From positions 1,103,755 to 1,137,528 of the forward strand of contig NZ_JAUDRJ010000003.1 in assembly GCF_030382115.1 (NCBI RefSeq): DNA of 33,774 nucleotides, given 5' to 3'. Position 1 is the stretch's first letter. The number at the start of each line of letters is the position of its first letter. Below the pieces are notes generated by a model that was not told the DNA's origin, ran no database searches, and worked only from the letters and a program-made list of their open reading frames with translations. This DNA comes from Nostoc sp. GT001 (GTDB taxonomy: Bacteria > Cyanobacteriota > Cyanobacteriia > Cyanobacteriales > Nostocaceae). Below, piece after piece: positions 8,876 to 17,260 of this stretch. The translations under genes were made by a program, and so were the position numbers.

Positions 8876-11494
8876 ATGACCGCCTCTCACTCCGAAACTC
8901 CATCTACCAAACCCGATGCAAGTACTTTTATTTCTGACCATCTACAGGTGGATCGCAGTAAGCTAAGTCAAATGTACTTGCATTATGTCGAGACGAAGGA
9001 TAAATATCCTCACGCGGTATTGCTGTATCGGGTAGGAGATTTCTTTGAATGCTATTTCCAAGATGCTGTCAAACTAGCACAAGAATTGGAATTAGTTCTC
9101 ACTAGTAAGCAAGCTGGGGAACAGGGACGGGTGGCGATGTCTGGTGTTCCGCATCACGCTTGGGAACGCTACGCGACGATGCTAGTAGAAAAAGGCTACG
9201 CAGTGGTAATTTGCGACCAAGTGGAAGATGCTTCTGAAGCGGCTGGGAGATTGGTGCGGCGAGAAGTAACGCGCATTCTTACACCCGGCACTTTGCTAGA
9301 AGAAGGAATGCTCAAATCCAGTCGCAATAATTACTTAGCAGCAGTAGTCATTGCCGCAAATCATTGGGGTTTAGCCTATGCAGACATCTCTACTGGTGAA
9401 TTTCTTACTACTCAAGGTAGCGATTTAGAACATTTGACTCAAGAATTAATGCGCTTGCAACCTTCGGAGGTGTTAGTTCCGACAAATGCGCCGGATTTGG
9501 GTAGTTTGCTGCGTCCGGGAGAAACTTCGCCACATCTTCCTGAGTGTTTGCCACCATCATTTTGTTATAGTTTGCGATCGCAAGTACCATTTTCTCAAGG
9601 TGAAGCTAGACCTAGATTATTGCAGAAATTTAAGGTGCGATCGCTCGAAGGACTTGGTTGCGATCATCTTCCCCTTGCCGTCCGCGCCGCTGGTGGTCTT
9701 CTAGAATACCTGGAAGATACTCAAAAAGAAAACCCTGTCACTCTTCAAAGACTCCGCAGCTACACTGTCACCGACTATCTAATTGTTGACAATCAAACCC
9801 GCCGTAACTTAGAAATTACCCAAACCGTCCGAGATGGCACTTTTCACGGTTCCCTACTTTGGGCGTTAGATAAAACTAGTACAGCAATGGGTGGGCGGGC
9901 TTTGCGGCGGTGGTTATTGCAACCCCTACTCGATATTAAAGGCATTCGGGCGCGGCAAGATACCATCCAAGAATTGATGGAAAATACGCCCCTGCGTCAA
10001 GATTTGCGGCATTTATTGCGCCAAATTTATGATTTGGAACGCCTCACCGGAAGGGCGGGTTCTGGTACAGCGAATGCTAGAGATTTAGTAGCTTTGGCAG
10101 ATTCCCTCTCACGCTTACCGGAATTATCCAATTTAGTAGTTGAGACGCGTTCTCCCTTCCTGAAAGCTTTGCAGAAAGTCCCAAGTGTATTGGAAGAATT
10201 GGCACAAAAGTTACACGCACATCTTGTAGAGTCGCCACCCATACTAATTAAAGAAGGTGGATTAATTCGCCCCAGTGTAAATCCCCTATTGGATGAAAGG
10301 AAGGCAACTGTAGAAGCAGACCAGCAATGGATTGCCAACTTGGAAGTTGATGAAAGAGCTAAGACAGGAATTTCGACACTGAAGGTAGGATTTAACAAAA
10401 CTTTTGGTTATTATATCAGTATTTCTCGCACCAAAGCTGACCAAGTACCCGCTAATTATATCCGCAAGCAAACCCTGACCAATGAGGAACGTTACATCAC
10501 CCCAGATTTAAAGGAACGGGAAGCCCGGATTCTGACGGCGCGAGATGATTTAAATCAGTTGGAATATGAGATTTTTACAGCGTTGCGGGAAGAGGTAGCA
10601 CAAGAGGCGGAAGTAATTCGCAATCTGTCTCGTGCAGTGGCGGCGGCAGATGTGTTGTGTGGTTTGGCTGAATTGGCGGTGCATCAAGGTTACTGTCGTC
10701 CCGAAATGTTGTCAGGAAGGGAGATAAACATAGTTGATGGGCGTCATCCAGTGGTGGAACAGTCTTTACCTGCGGGTTTCTTTGTACCGAATTCGACTCA
10801 ATTAGGGAGTAGGGAATCGGGAGTAGGCAGTAGTGAAGAAGAAATTCCCCCACTCCCCACTCCCCACTCCCAATTCCCTGACTTAATCATCCTCACCGGG
10901 CCAAACGCAAGTGGCAAAAGTTGTTATTTGCGTCAGGTGGGATTAATTCAGTTAATGGCGCAGATTGGTAGTTTTGTACCAGCGAGGTTTGCTAGATTGG
11001 GAATATGCGATCGCATTTTTACCCGTGTTGGCGCAGTAGATGATTTAGCAACTGGTCAATCTACCTTCATGGTGGAGATGAATGAAACCGCAAATATTCT
11101 CAACCATGCCACATCTAGGTCGCTGGTACTATTAGATGAAATTGGTCGCGGGACAGCAACATTTGATGGTCTTTCCATTGCTTGGGCGGTGGCGGAATAT
11201 ATAGCAGTTGATATTCGATCGCGCACAATTTTTGCTACTCACTATCATGAGTTAAATGAACTGGCTAGCATTATCCCGAATGTAGCTAACTATCAGGTGA
11301 CGGTAAAAGAATTACCCGACCAAATTATCTTTTTGCACCAAGTTCAACCAGGAGGTGCTGATAAGTCTTATGGAATTGAAGCGGGAAGATTGGCGGGTTT
11401 ACCAGCCGTAGTTATTCAACGGGCAAAACAAGTGATGGGACAAATTGAAAAACACAGTAAGATTGCGATGGGACTGCAAAATCTCGATGGGTAA
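8876..11494 (+). CDS. mutS: DNA mismatch repair protein MutS
   Basis: Mismatch-recognising ATPase that starts methyl-independent or MutL-dependent repair. The N-terminal domain has YRVGDFFE, with the Phe-X-Glu mismatch-contact motif. The connector, core and clamp domains follow, then the ATPase with Walker [10 protein letters not shown], Walker [10 protein letters not shown] and FATHYHEL. I prefer the ATG at 8876, giving 872 residues; a GTG seven codons upstream at 8855 is possible, and neither has a good Shine-Dalgarno sequence. Just before the Walker A segment, between FFVPN and LTGPN, MutS normally has a short loop. Here nucleotides 10805-10878 are heptamer repeats translated in frame as a Ser/Gly/Glu/Pro-rich insert of about 25 residues. 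The reading frame is intact, so the protein is probably still functional. Confidence 0.96.
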   Translation: MTASHSETPSTKPDASTFISDHLQVDRSKLSQMYLHYVETKDKYPHAVLLYRVGDFFECYFQDAVKLAQELELVLTSKQAGEQGRVAMSGVPHHAWERYATMLVEKGYAVVICDQVEDASEAAGRLVRREVTRILTPGTLLEEGMLKSSRNNYLAAVVIAANHWGLAYADISTGEFLTTQGSDLEHLTQELMRLQPSEVLVPTNAPDLGSLLRPGETSPHLPECLPPSFCYSLRSQVPFSQGEARPRLLQKFKVRSLEGLGCDHLPLAVRAAGGLLEYLEDTQKENPVTLQRLRSYTVTDYLIVDNQTRRNLEITQTVRDGTFHGSLLWALDKTSTAMGGRALRRWLLQPLLDIKGIRARQDTIQELMENTPLRQDLRHLLRQIYDLERLTGRAGSGTANARDLVALADSLSRLPELSNLVVETRSPFLKALQKVPSVLEELAQKLHAHLVESPPILIKEGGLIRPSVNPLLDERKATVEADQQWIANLEVDERAKTGISTLKVGFNKTFGYYISISRTKADQVPANYIRKQTLTNEERYITPDLKEREARILTARDDLNQLEYEIFTALREEVAQEAEVIRNLSRAVAAADVLCGLAELAVHQGYCRPEMLSGREINIVDGRHPVVEQSLPAGFFVPNSTQLGSRESGVGSSEEEIPPLPTPHSQFPDLIILTGPNASGKSCYLRQVGLIQLMAQIGSFVPARFARLGICDRIFTRVGAVDDLATGQSTFMVEMNETANILNHATSRSLVLLDEIGRGTATFDGLSIAWAVAEYIAVDIRSRTIFATHYHELNELASIIPNVANYQVTVKELPDQIIFLHQVQPGGADKSYGIEAGRLAGLPAVVIQRAKQVMGQIEKHSKIAMGLQNLDG
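10805..10878. repeat. Heptamer repeats inside mutS
   Basis: GGGAGTA, GGGAATC, GGGAGTA and GGCAGTA units (10805-10832) are followed, after a short spacer, by ACTCCCC, ACTCCCC and ACTCCCA units (10852-10872). The two halves are inverted relative to each other, like the intergenic copies. The whole block is translated in frame without a stop. Confidence 0.8.
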
Positions 11495-11577
11495 GCAAGT
11501 TCGTAGTAAGGACTTTACCCGGATTTCTCACCACACCTCTTAAAGCCTGCGCAAGTGCCGGGGAGAAGTAATGAGTA

Positions 11578-11772
11578 ATATCATGTCCGCATAATTAGTT
11601 ATGCTAACCACAGTCATTGCACCCCACACGCCAGATGCTCCACTTGGGGAGACCCCAAGACCGCACTGGCTCCCCTTAATCCCCTCCCCGCAAGTGGGGA
11701 GGGGAGACAAAGCGTAGCTTTGGCGGGGGTGGGGTTCTTCGGGTTTAATAAGCAATCAAGCGGACATGATAT
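11578..11772. mobile_element. MITE-like element with 13-bp terminal inverted repeats
   Basis: A perfect 13-bp inverted repeat, ATATCATGTCCGC (11578-11590) and GCGGACATGATAT (11760-11772), bounds a 195-bp segment. Inside are nested G/C-rich hairpins, for example CCCCTCCCC with GGGGAGGGG (about 11692-11705), and a block at 11709-11745 that recurs at 14963-15000. There is no transposase gene. No clear target-site duplication is visible; a 2-bp AT could be one. The element could be non-autonomous, or simply a long palindromic repeat. Confidence 0.5.
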
Positions 11773-11862
11773 AAGAAGTAAGAAGTAATAAGTAAGAAGT
11801 AAGAAGTAATAAGTAATAACTTCTTACTCATTACTCATTACTCATTACTCATTACTTCTCCT
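11773..11862. repeat. Heptamer array (TAAGAAG/TAATAAG then TCATTAC)
   Basis: About six to seven TAAGAAG or TAATAAG heptamers are followed by about five TTCTTAC or TCATTAC heptamers, the second half being the inverted form of the first. It directly abuts the right end of the element at 11578-11772. This is the clearest STRR array in the window. Confidence 0.8.
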
Positions 11863-11898
11863 CTACTCCATCAAACGCCTTGAGCTTGTGAGAAATGC

Positions 11899-11943
11899 GG
11901 CTTTAGTCCTTATTTTCTAAGCACTAAAGTGCTTACTACAAAC
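11899..11943. repeat. Dispersed palindromic repeat, copy 2
   Basis: GGCTTTAGTCCTTATTTTCT leads into AAGCACTAAAGTGCTT and ACTACAAAC. It shares its 3' part, from TATTTT to TACAAAC, with 21248-21283 almost exactly, and its GTCCTTA and TACAAAC parts with 7900-7954. A partial sequence of the same kind, GTAGTAAGGACTTTA, sits at 11503-11517 just after mutS. Together with the element and heptamer array, this accounts for most of the 460-bp mutS-cyclophilin gap. Confidence 0.65.
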
Positions 11944-11954
11944 TGAGGTGTTAA

Positions 11955-12524
11955 TTACTGCCGAAAAATTTCTACTTTTTGTAACACCACTTCTTGATTT
12001 GGACGATCTCTAGTTGTAGGCACATTAGCAATTTTGCTAACTATATCTAGACCTTGGACAACTTCACCAAAAACACTGTGTTTGTTGTCAAGGTGAGGTG
12101 TTGGTGCTTCTGTAATGAACCATTGCGAACCATTAGTACCGCGTCCGGCATTCGCCATCGACAAGATACCTGCACGAGTGTGTCTCAATTCAGGATGAAA
12201 CTCATCTTCAAATTGATATCCTGGCCCACCAGTACCCCATCGGTTAGCTGTATCTAGATAACGACTCAGAGGATCGCCACACTGAATCATAAAATCAGGG
12301 ATGACCCGGTGAAAGCGAACTCCATCGTAAGCTGGAGTTCCCTTACCAGATTGACCCGTTTTAGGGTCTTTCCAGTCGATTGTTCCGGTTGCTAGACCGA
12401 CAAAATTTTTGACAGTGTTAGGAGTTCGCTCTTCTTCTAAACGAACTACAATTTCACCCAAGGAAGTAATTAAACGAGCGTGCAGTGTTCCATCACCGGG
12501 AATATTAATTTCTGGAAAGTTCAT
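11955..12524 (-). CDS. Cyclophilin-type peptidyl-prolyl cis-trans isomerase
   Basis: Protein-folding isomerase of 189 residues. The family core is complete: [15 protein letters not shown], with the catalytic Arg in FHRV, then [20 protein letters not shown] and [14 protein letters not shown]. There is no signal peptide, so it should be cytoplasmic. The sequence starts a few residues before the beta-barrel, so it is a single-domain form. The ATG at 12524 is preceded by AGGA at about 7 nt. The same-strand amine oxidase gene upstream is 341 bp away across repeats, so it is probably transcribed alone. Confidence 0.94.
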   Translation of the reverse strand: MNFPEINIPGDGTLHARLITSLGEIVVRLEEERTPNTVKNFVGLATGTIDWKDPKTGQSGKGTPAYDGVRFHRVIPDFMIQCGDPLSRYLDTANRWGTGGPGYQFEDEFHPELRHTRAGILSMANAGRGTNGSQWFITEAPTPHLDNKHSVFGEVVQGLDIVSKIANVPTTRDRPNQEVVLQKVEIFRQ

Positions 12525-12619
12525 TAGATATCCTATTTTAACTAGTGCCAGTATTTGAACTATATAAGTCTATCAGCATTCAAGTTACCGCCTTTAGACA
12601 TGAAAAAAACCTGAATTCA

Positions 12620-12840
12620 GGAAGCAGGAGGTCGAAGGCAGGAGGCAGGAGGCAGGAGGAACCCACCCTTATAGTGGGATTGAAGCAAGGATGCTTTATA
12701 CTTTTCTGCGAGACGCTGCGCGAACGCGCTGCACGTCTGAGTATAATTTTTTCTTTAAACGTGGCTCTAAACCCAGAACTAAAGTTTTAATTGATACTCC
12801 TAACCTCCTGCCCCCTGCCTCCTAACTCCTGCCTTTTAGT
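12620..12840. repeat. Repeat-filled gap between cyclophilin and amine oxidase genes
   Basis: GGCAGGA heptamers lie at 12630-12660 and the complementary CCTGCCC/CCTCCTAA units at 12801-12837, again in inverted order. Between them is a GC-rich stretch, CGAGACGCTGCGCGAACGC (about 12709-12727), of a kind common in Nostoc intergenic DNA. I see no gene in the gap. Confidence 0.6.
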
Positions 12841-12865
12841 AAGGAAACTTGAGCCAACAAATATT

Positions 12866-14848
12866 TTACTCTGGCAAATTTATCGCTGGATTCCGGCTAA
12901 AGAATCCTCTAGGGACTAGCTTAAAGCCAACTCGGTGAACAGGCATCACAGGCCAATCTTCCGATCGCGGAATATGAGTTACGCCCATTGTGTACCACAG
13001 TACAATATCTTCACCCATCAAGGCTTCATCGTCTGCAATATATTTTGGTAAACCCTGTCCGGGTTGAGTTTGGTTGGGATAATCGTCGCCAGCATAAAGT
13101 TCAGTAGGTTTATATTTTGTTACCCATACGTGATGAGTCGCAAATTCTGCCCTTTGGCGGATTTTTGAGCCTTCCACAGGGAAAAATATCGAGTTTCCTT
13201 CAGGCATCAGCATATATCCAGGTGCAGCACCGAGAGCATTTTTTTTGTCTGCGCTAACAATCATCCATTCCCGACTGCTTTTCATATCCAAATCGCGCAC
13301 AGCAGCCGTTTCTTTGGCTAGTGGGGTTTCTGAAAGTGCGATCGCATTTCCTAAAGGATTTTTCTCATCCATCGGTAAAGCTTTCACATTCATTTCCATC
13401 ACAGAATTCGCCTGACCATCGACATCGAAATCTAGGCGATAATTGAAAAAGTGCTGATGATTTACTCCAAAGATATTCTGAGCAATTAATCGACCATAGG
13501 AATCATCATCAGATTGCTTTTGGGCAGCCGTTCCCTGCGTCAATACGATACCCGTTAATTCATTTTGGACTTCCAAAGTCCCATCCTGGTGAAAGATCCA
13601 ATTGATGCTGTAATCATAGTTATCAATGGCTACCGTCATCTTCATCACTAATTCTCGACCGCGACGGACATCATTACGCTGAGTATTATACTCATAGTGT
13701 TTCCACAGCATTCCGCGATCGCGCTCATAGATACCGATAACCCCTGGTATTTGATAAGGTTCTCCCTGCTCATTCGCAAATACAGCATTTAGTAACAAGC
13801 CATTTTCAGGAATTTCTTTACCTAATTCCATCGTATTTGCTAGTAAACCTAAGTTGTATTCCCCTACATCAAAGGCATTTCTAAACGACCAACTAGGCTT
13901 AGGGTCGCCATAAGGTACTACCATTTCGGAGAGGCTAGCGCGGTATAAAACTGGTCGAATATTTTCCCCGTCTTTATGCGTCACTTGATAAAGCATTAAT
14001 CCATTACGAGGATGCATTGAATAGCGAAACTTCCAACCTTGCCAGCTAATTTCATTGTCTTTGATCTGGAAACTTCTACCATTAGCTTGGAGAATCTTCA
14101 ATGCTTTAAGTGGTGACAGTAATTTACCCAAGGATTTGGTATCATAATTCCAATTTTCTTTAGAGAAAGGGACGTTTCCTCTATCAATAAAACTGGCAAC
14201 TTTACCTGTGTTCAAATTGACTGTTGCTAAGACTCCTTCAATGGGACTACCGTAATAGTTCCAGCCTTTACCTTTGTAGTAAGATAAGCCGCGACAAAGA
14301 CGATTGCCTGTTGCTTCTTCCTGCTGACTGAGGATTCCTGGAGACCACCAACTAATTTTGACCTGATTAAAATCGTTAATTCCCCGCTTTTGCATCGCTT
14401 TTTGCCATCGGGGATCGGCTTTAACGATCTGAGTTGCTAGTTCATATTCTGAATTAACGATCGCAGGTTGCACAGACGCTATTTCTTTCCAAGAACTTAA
14501 GGTTTTGCTTGTCAGGTCAACGATACCCTCAAAGGTTTTGTTTTCTGAACGTTCATAGACTACCAAAAAAGCTTTTCGCCCAAAAGTTTTACCCGGTGTA
14601 AAATTTAGAACTTCTTTTTTATCTGGTTCTTGTAAAGCAATAAGTGGAAAAGCTGCCATTTCGCTCAAAGTTTTTTCTTTTTGAATGACTAAAACAGCTG
14701 TGCTAATTTCTACCTCAGTTAGCGAAGTGAGAGGATGTGAAATAGAAGGCTGTTGAGCTATCAATGTTTCCATTAATCCGATTGAGATAGAAATGATGGA
14801 AACGATCGCAATAGATAGCCATAAAAAACGCTTTAGCCGCTTAATCAT
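12866..14848 (-). CDS. Copper amine oxidase (primary-amine oxidase), secreted
   Basis: Quinoprotein that oxidises primary amines to aldehydes, NH3 and H2O2 using topaquinone and copper. Length 660 residues. An N-terminal signal or anchor helix (about 10-27) implies periplasmic or outer location. Tyr411 in the consensus NYDY (410-413) is the topaquinone precursor. The copper ligands are His464 and His466 (NHQHF) and His625 in THIPRSEDWPVMP. Asp327 in AFDVGEYNLG fits the catalytic base. All essential residues are present, so the enzyme should be active. Likely substrates are tyramine- or phenethylamine-like amines; this is not decided by sequence. The upstream region holds a 17-bp repeat that could fold over the start codon. 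No amine transporter or dehydrogenase gene is adjacent. Confidence 0.94.
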   Translation of the reverse strand: MIKRLKRFLWLSIAIVSIISISIGLMETLIAQQPSISHPLTSLTEVEISTAVLVIQKEKTLSEMAAFPLIALQEPDKKEVLNFTPGKTFGRKAFLVVYERSENKTFEGIVDLTSKTLSSWKEIASVQPAIVNSEYELATQIVKADPRWQKAMQKRGINDFNQVKISWWSPGILSQQEEATGNRLCRGLSYYKGKGWNYYGSPIEGVLATVNLNTGKVASFIDRGNVPFSKENWNYDTKSLGKLLSPLKALKILQANGRSFQIKDNEISWQGWKFRYSMHPRNGLMLYQVTHKDGENIRPVLYRASLSEMVVPYGDPKPSWSFRNAFDVGEYNLGLLANTMELGKEIPENGLLLNAVFANEQGEPYQIPGVIGIYERDRGMLWKHYEYNTQRNDVRRGRELVMKMTVAIDNYDYSINWIFHQDGTLEVQNELTGIVLTQGTAAQKQSDDDSYGRLIAQNIFGVNHQHFFNYRLDFDVDGQANSVMEMNVKALPMDEKNPLGNAIALSETPLAKETAAVRDLDMKSSREWMIVSADKKNALGAAPGYMLMPEGNSIFFPVEGSKIRQRAEFATHHVWVTKYKPTELYAGDDYPNQTQPGQGLPKYIADDEALMGEDIVLWYTMGVTHIPRSEDWPVMPVHRVGFKLVPRGFFSRNPAINLPE

Positions 14849-14929
14849 CTTTTACATTTTTACAAAAGACTTATAGTTATCTATTTCCAAGCCTAAGATT
14901 GAAAACCGATAAATTAAGCGGCTAAAGCG
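14829..14929 (-). promoter_or_regulatory. Long-range inverted repeat spanning the amine oxidase start
   Basis: A perfect 17-bp inverted repeat: CGCTTTAGCCGCTTAAT at 14829-14845 and its complement at 14913-14929. On the minus-strand mRNA the upstream arm comes first, then 67 nt holding the ribosome-binding region and the AUG (14848-14846), then the second arm made of codons 2-7. Folding would trap the start site in a loop with the following codons paired. A role in translation control is inference. Confidence 0.5.
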
Positions 14930-14948
14930 AAATTAATTATAATAAAAT

Positions 14949-15000
14949 AACCCCACCCTGCTAAAGCACAGCTATGGCGGGGTGGGGTTCCGGGTATTAT
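14949..15000 (-). terminator. GC-rich hairpin repeat downstream of ycf37-like gene
   Basis: AACCCCACCC (14949-14958) pairs perfectly with GGGTGGGGTT (14980-14989), with a small inner GCT/AGC stem. It lies just past the stop of the TPR gene on the minus strand and before the amine oxidase leader, so it could end the rpmI-rplT-ycf37 transcript. The part from AAAGC to CGGGT recurs in the element at 11578-11772, so it is also a dispersed repeat. Confidence 0.55.
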
Positions 15001-15022
15001 GCTTAATTACCTGGACATTATC

Positions 15023-15547
15023 TTACGCAGAAACCAAACGGCGTAAAGATTCAGCACGACGTTTAGCAATAGGGTTATTTGGAGCCAATTTGAGTGCTTC
15101 TTCGTAACTTTGTAACGCCTGAGTCGTTAATTTTTTCTTCTCGTAGGCGTGACCGAGATTATTTAATCCTGTTACGTAATCTGGTTTAGATTTGAGAGCT
15201 TCTTTGTACTGACGAATTGCTAAGTCATATTGCTCTTGGGTAAAATAAATATAGCCGAGTCCGTTGTAAATGGGGGCGATATCTTCTTCTCCCTCTTCTT
15301 CAGCAGCTTTGAGAGCTTTTTGAAGTAGCGCGATCGCTTGAGAGTACATTTTTTTTTCTGAATAAATACTGCCTAACTCATAATATTCTTGAGTCGTACC
15401 CTTTTCTTTCTCTAATTTCTTTCGCAATCTTGCAAAAGAGCCTTCAACCTTGCGAGTTTTGAAAATCTGGCGAAACACACTCACGGCTGCAATTGTGAGT
15501 ATAACCACCAAAATTGAGAGATAAACAACGGCTAGACTGTTATCCAT
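15023..15547 (-). CDS. ycf37: Ycf37-like TPR protein (photosystem I assembly)
   Basis: A 174-residue protein with an N-terminal transmembrane helix (about 6-27), a charged segment (about 30-50) and about three tetratricopeptide repeats to the C-terminus, ending with the classic YEEALKLAPNNPIAKRRAE. Length, single N-terminal anchor and TPR layout match Ycf37, which helps assemble or stabilise photosystem I at the thylakoid membrane. TPR families are hard to tell apart by eye, so the name is likely but not certain. It follows the substrate-binding protein by 76 bp on the same strand and may be the last gene of the ribosomal-protein transcript. Confidence 0.75.
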   Translation of the reverse strand: MDNSLAVVYLSILVVILTIAAVSVFRQIFKTRKVEGSFARLRKKLEKEKGTTQEYYELGSIYSEKKMYSQAIALLQKALKAAEEEGEEDIAPIYNGLGYIYFTQEQYDLAIRQYKEALKSKPDYVTGLNNLGHAYEKKKLTTQALQSYEEALKLAPNNPIAKRRAESLRRLVSA

Positions 15548-15574
15548 TGCTGCAAATACAAATATTATAAAGTT

Positions 15575-15622
15575 TGTTATTTGTCTTTTGTCATTTGTTA
15601 TTCACTAATGACTAATGACCAA
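15575..15622. repeat. ATTTGTC/ATGACTA heptamers
   Basis: TTTGTCTTTTGTCATTTGTT units followed by AATGACTAATGACCAA (inverted sense) fill the 76-bp gap between the ycf37-like gene and the substrate-binding protein gene. They are related to the arrays at 4797-4817 and 27255-27335. Confidence 0.6.
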
Positions 15623-15623
15623 T

Positions 15624-16439
15624 TTACGGTAAACCCCAATATTGAGAGCGTTGCTGGAGCCAACCTTTTTCTAAATAACGAGCGATCGCTTGATTCACAT
15701 TTCGTCTAAACTCATCGTACTGCAATCCCTTGGGCATTACTACACATAAGGGTTCAGTTGATAACTTAGTTGGCAGTAGCCGATATTGAGGATATTGTTG
15801 CACCCAACCGCTGAGAACACTAGCATCTGCGGCAAAGGCTACAGCAGCATTATTTTCTATTTCCTCTCGCGCTTCTTTATAGGAATCCACTCCTACTAAC
15901 TCGGCGTTTGGCAGATAGTACCGCACTTGAGCAATGGTACTGGAGTTGTTGAGTACGGCAATCTTTTGTTTAGACAAATCGCTCAACTGCTGCACAGAGG
16001 CATCTTTTGTAACTAATACAGTGCCATCCAAATAGTAGGGAACACTGAAGCTAACTATGCGGGCGCGTGACTCGGTTGCTGTGACTCTAGCGATCGCAAA
16101 GTCAACTTTCTTGTCTAAAACTACAGACAGGCGATCGCGATTCGCTACAGGTTGAAATTTTACAGCTTCGGCTTTACCAACCAAGTCAGTTGCCAAACGC
16201 TTGGCCAAGTCAATTTCTAAGCCTTGCAAATTCCCGTTGTCATCTTTAAATCCCAAGGGACGCAAGTTATCTTTAACGGCAACATTTAAATAGCCCCGCT
16301 GCTGAATTTCTGACATTTCGGCAGCAGATGCAGTTAATCCCGTCCCTACTAGAGAAAAGCAAAAAAGCCAAAAGATAGTGGCGGATAATACCAGATGTAA
16401 CCGAGTAATTGCTTGCCGTCTGTTACATCTGTTATACAT
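15624..16439 (-). CDS. Amino-acid-type ABC substrate-binding protein (SBP family 3), orphan
   Basis: A 271-residue exported protein. The signal peptide (about 1-40) ends near ASAAEM. The mature part begins IQQRGYLNVAVKDNLRPLGF and contains GLEIDLAKRLA, both typical of family 3 periplasmic binding proteins for polar amino acids. VDFAIARVTATESRARIVSFSVPY is the conserved hinge segment. No permease or ATPase gene is nearby, so it may pair with a distant transporter or be a sensor-type protein; the ligand cannot be named. Its ATG lies 12 bp after the rplT stop, with a GGTGGTGAGGG site, so translation downstream of rplT on one mRNA is very likely. Confidence 0.88.
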   Translation of the reverse strand: MYNRCNRRQAITRLHLVLSATIFWLFCFSLVGTGLTASAAEMSEIQQRGYLNVAVKDNLRPLGFKDDNGNLQGLEIDLAKRLATDLVGKAEAVKFQPVANRDRLSVVLDKKVDFAIARVTATESRARIVSFSVPYYLDGTVLVTKDASVQQLSDLSKQKIAVLNNSSTIAQVRYYLPNAELVGVDSYKEAREEIENNAAVAFAADASVLSGWVQQYPQYRLLPTKLSTEPLCVVMPKGLQYDEFRRNVNQAIARYLEKGWLQQRSQYWGLP

Positions 16440-16451
16440 CCCTCACCACCT

Positions 16452-16808
16452 TTATCCTTTAGCTTGAAGTGCCAATTCAGCAACTTTGCCGAAACTAGCT
16501 GGATCGAGGACTGCCAATTGCGCCAACATCTTGCGATTTAGTTGGATATCAGCTTTTTTCAAGTTACCGATCAACTGGCTGTAACTCAAGCCGTGTTGCC
16601 TGGAAGCAGCGTTGATACGGGTAATCCAGAGGCGACGAAAATCGCGCTTTTTCTTTTTGCGATCGCGGTAGGCACTCCGTAGCGCCTTCATCACTTGTTG
16701 GTTGGCAGTTCTAAACAGAGTTGAATGGGAACCGCGAAAACCTTTAGCTAGTTTGAGAATTTTATTGCGGCGTTTGCGAGCTACATTACCGCGTTTTACC
16801 CGAGTCAT
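16452..16808 (-). CDS. rplT: 50S ribosomal protein L20
   Basis: RNA-binding ribosomal protein needed early in large-subunit assembly. The 118-residue sequence is strongly basic and starts [20 protein letters not shown], with the family signatures [18 protein letters not shown] and [20 protein letters not shown]. It is preceded by rpmI with a 19-bp gap, the classical order rpmI-rplT; infC is not present upstream. AGGAAA lies at normal spacing before the ATG at 16808. Confidence 0.98.
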   Translation of the reverse strand: MTRVKRGNVARKRRNKILKLAKGFRGSHSTLFRTANQQVMKALRSAYRDRKKKKRDFRRLWITRINAASRQHGLSYSQLIGNLKKADIQLNRKMLAQLAVLDPASFGKVAELALQAKG

Positions 16809-16827
16809 AACTTATTTCCTAAAATAC

Positions 16828-17025
16828 TTACAAATATGGGAGCATCAAGCGCACGTTAAGTTCGTCGCGTTCGTGTACAAGCGCACTCTTACGCATACCA
16901 CGTTTTTTGTCAGAAGATTTGTGTTCTAAAAGGTGGCTTTTGAACGCTTTACGACGGACGATTTTACCGCTACTCGTGGCACGGAATCGTTTTGCCGCGG
17001 CTTTACGAGTCTTTAGTTTAGGCAT
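16828..17025 (-). CDS. rpmI: 50S ribosomal protein L35
   Basis: A 65-residue basic ribosomal protein, [20 protein letters not shown] and onward, ending in a Leu-Met-Leu-Pro-Tyr tail. I use the ATG at 17025 because all L35 proteins start MPKLKT; an in-frame GTG seven codons earlier at 17046 would add an unusual tail. First gene of the rpmI-rplT transcript, with its promoter presumably in 17026-17197. Confidence 0.97.
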   Translation of the reverse strand: MPKLKTRKAAAKRFRATSSGKIVRRKAFKSHLLEHKSSDKKRGMRKSALVHERDELNVRLMLPYL

Positions 17026-17197
17026 GGTCTGGCTTTGATTCGACACGATCCATTATTATATACTATTAAAATTGCTATAACTGCAATTAAATAAAGGATT
17101 TAGCCAACGGCGATCGCTACGAAGTTCTAAAACGCGACTTGGCTACAAGTTTTCGGAGCGATCGCGAAGCTTATACCAATGGTAAAAATGACTATAT

Positions 17198-17222
17198 CCG
17201 TGCTTTGATGGTCAAAGCACGG
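17198..17222 (-). terminator. Hairpin downstream of the duplicated-domain protein gene
   Basis: Perfect 11-bp stem, CCGTGCTTTGA (17198-17208) and TCAAAGCACGG (17212-17222), with a 3-nt loop. On the minus strand it follows the stop codon of the gene at 17261-17983, with a T-rich stretch after it (about 17190-17178). It should separate that gene from rpmI. Confidence 0.6.
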
Positions 17223-17260
17223 AATGAGGATATGGAAAAAAGCCAAAGCCATTGATTTAT

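Noticed and set aside
11540..11755. 71-codon open frame on the minus strand after mutS
   Set aside because: It lies almost wholly inside the inverted-repeat element and its composition follows the repeats; no protein-like features.
12661..12685. CCCACCCTTATAGTGGGATTGAAG-like sequence resembling the end of a Nostoc CRISPR repeat
   Set aside because: Only one copy, no spacers and no cas genes; treated as chance or an isolated remnant.
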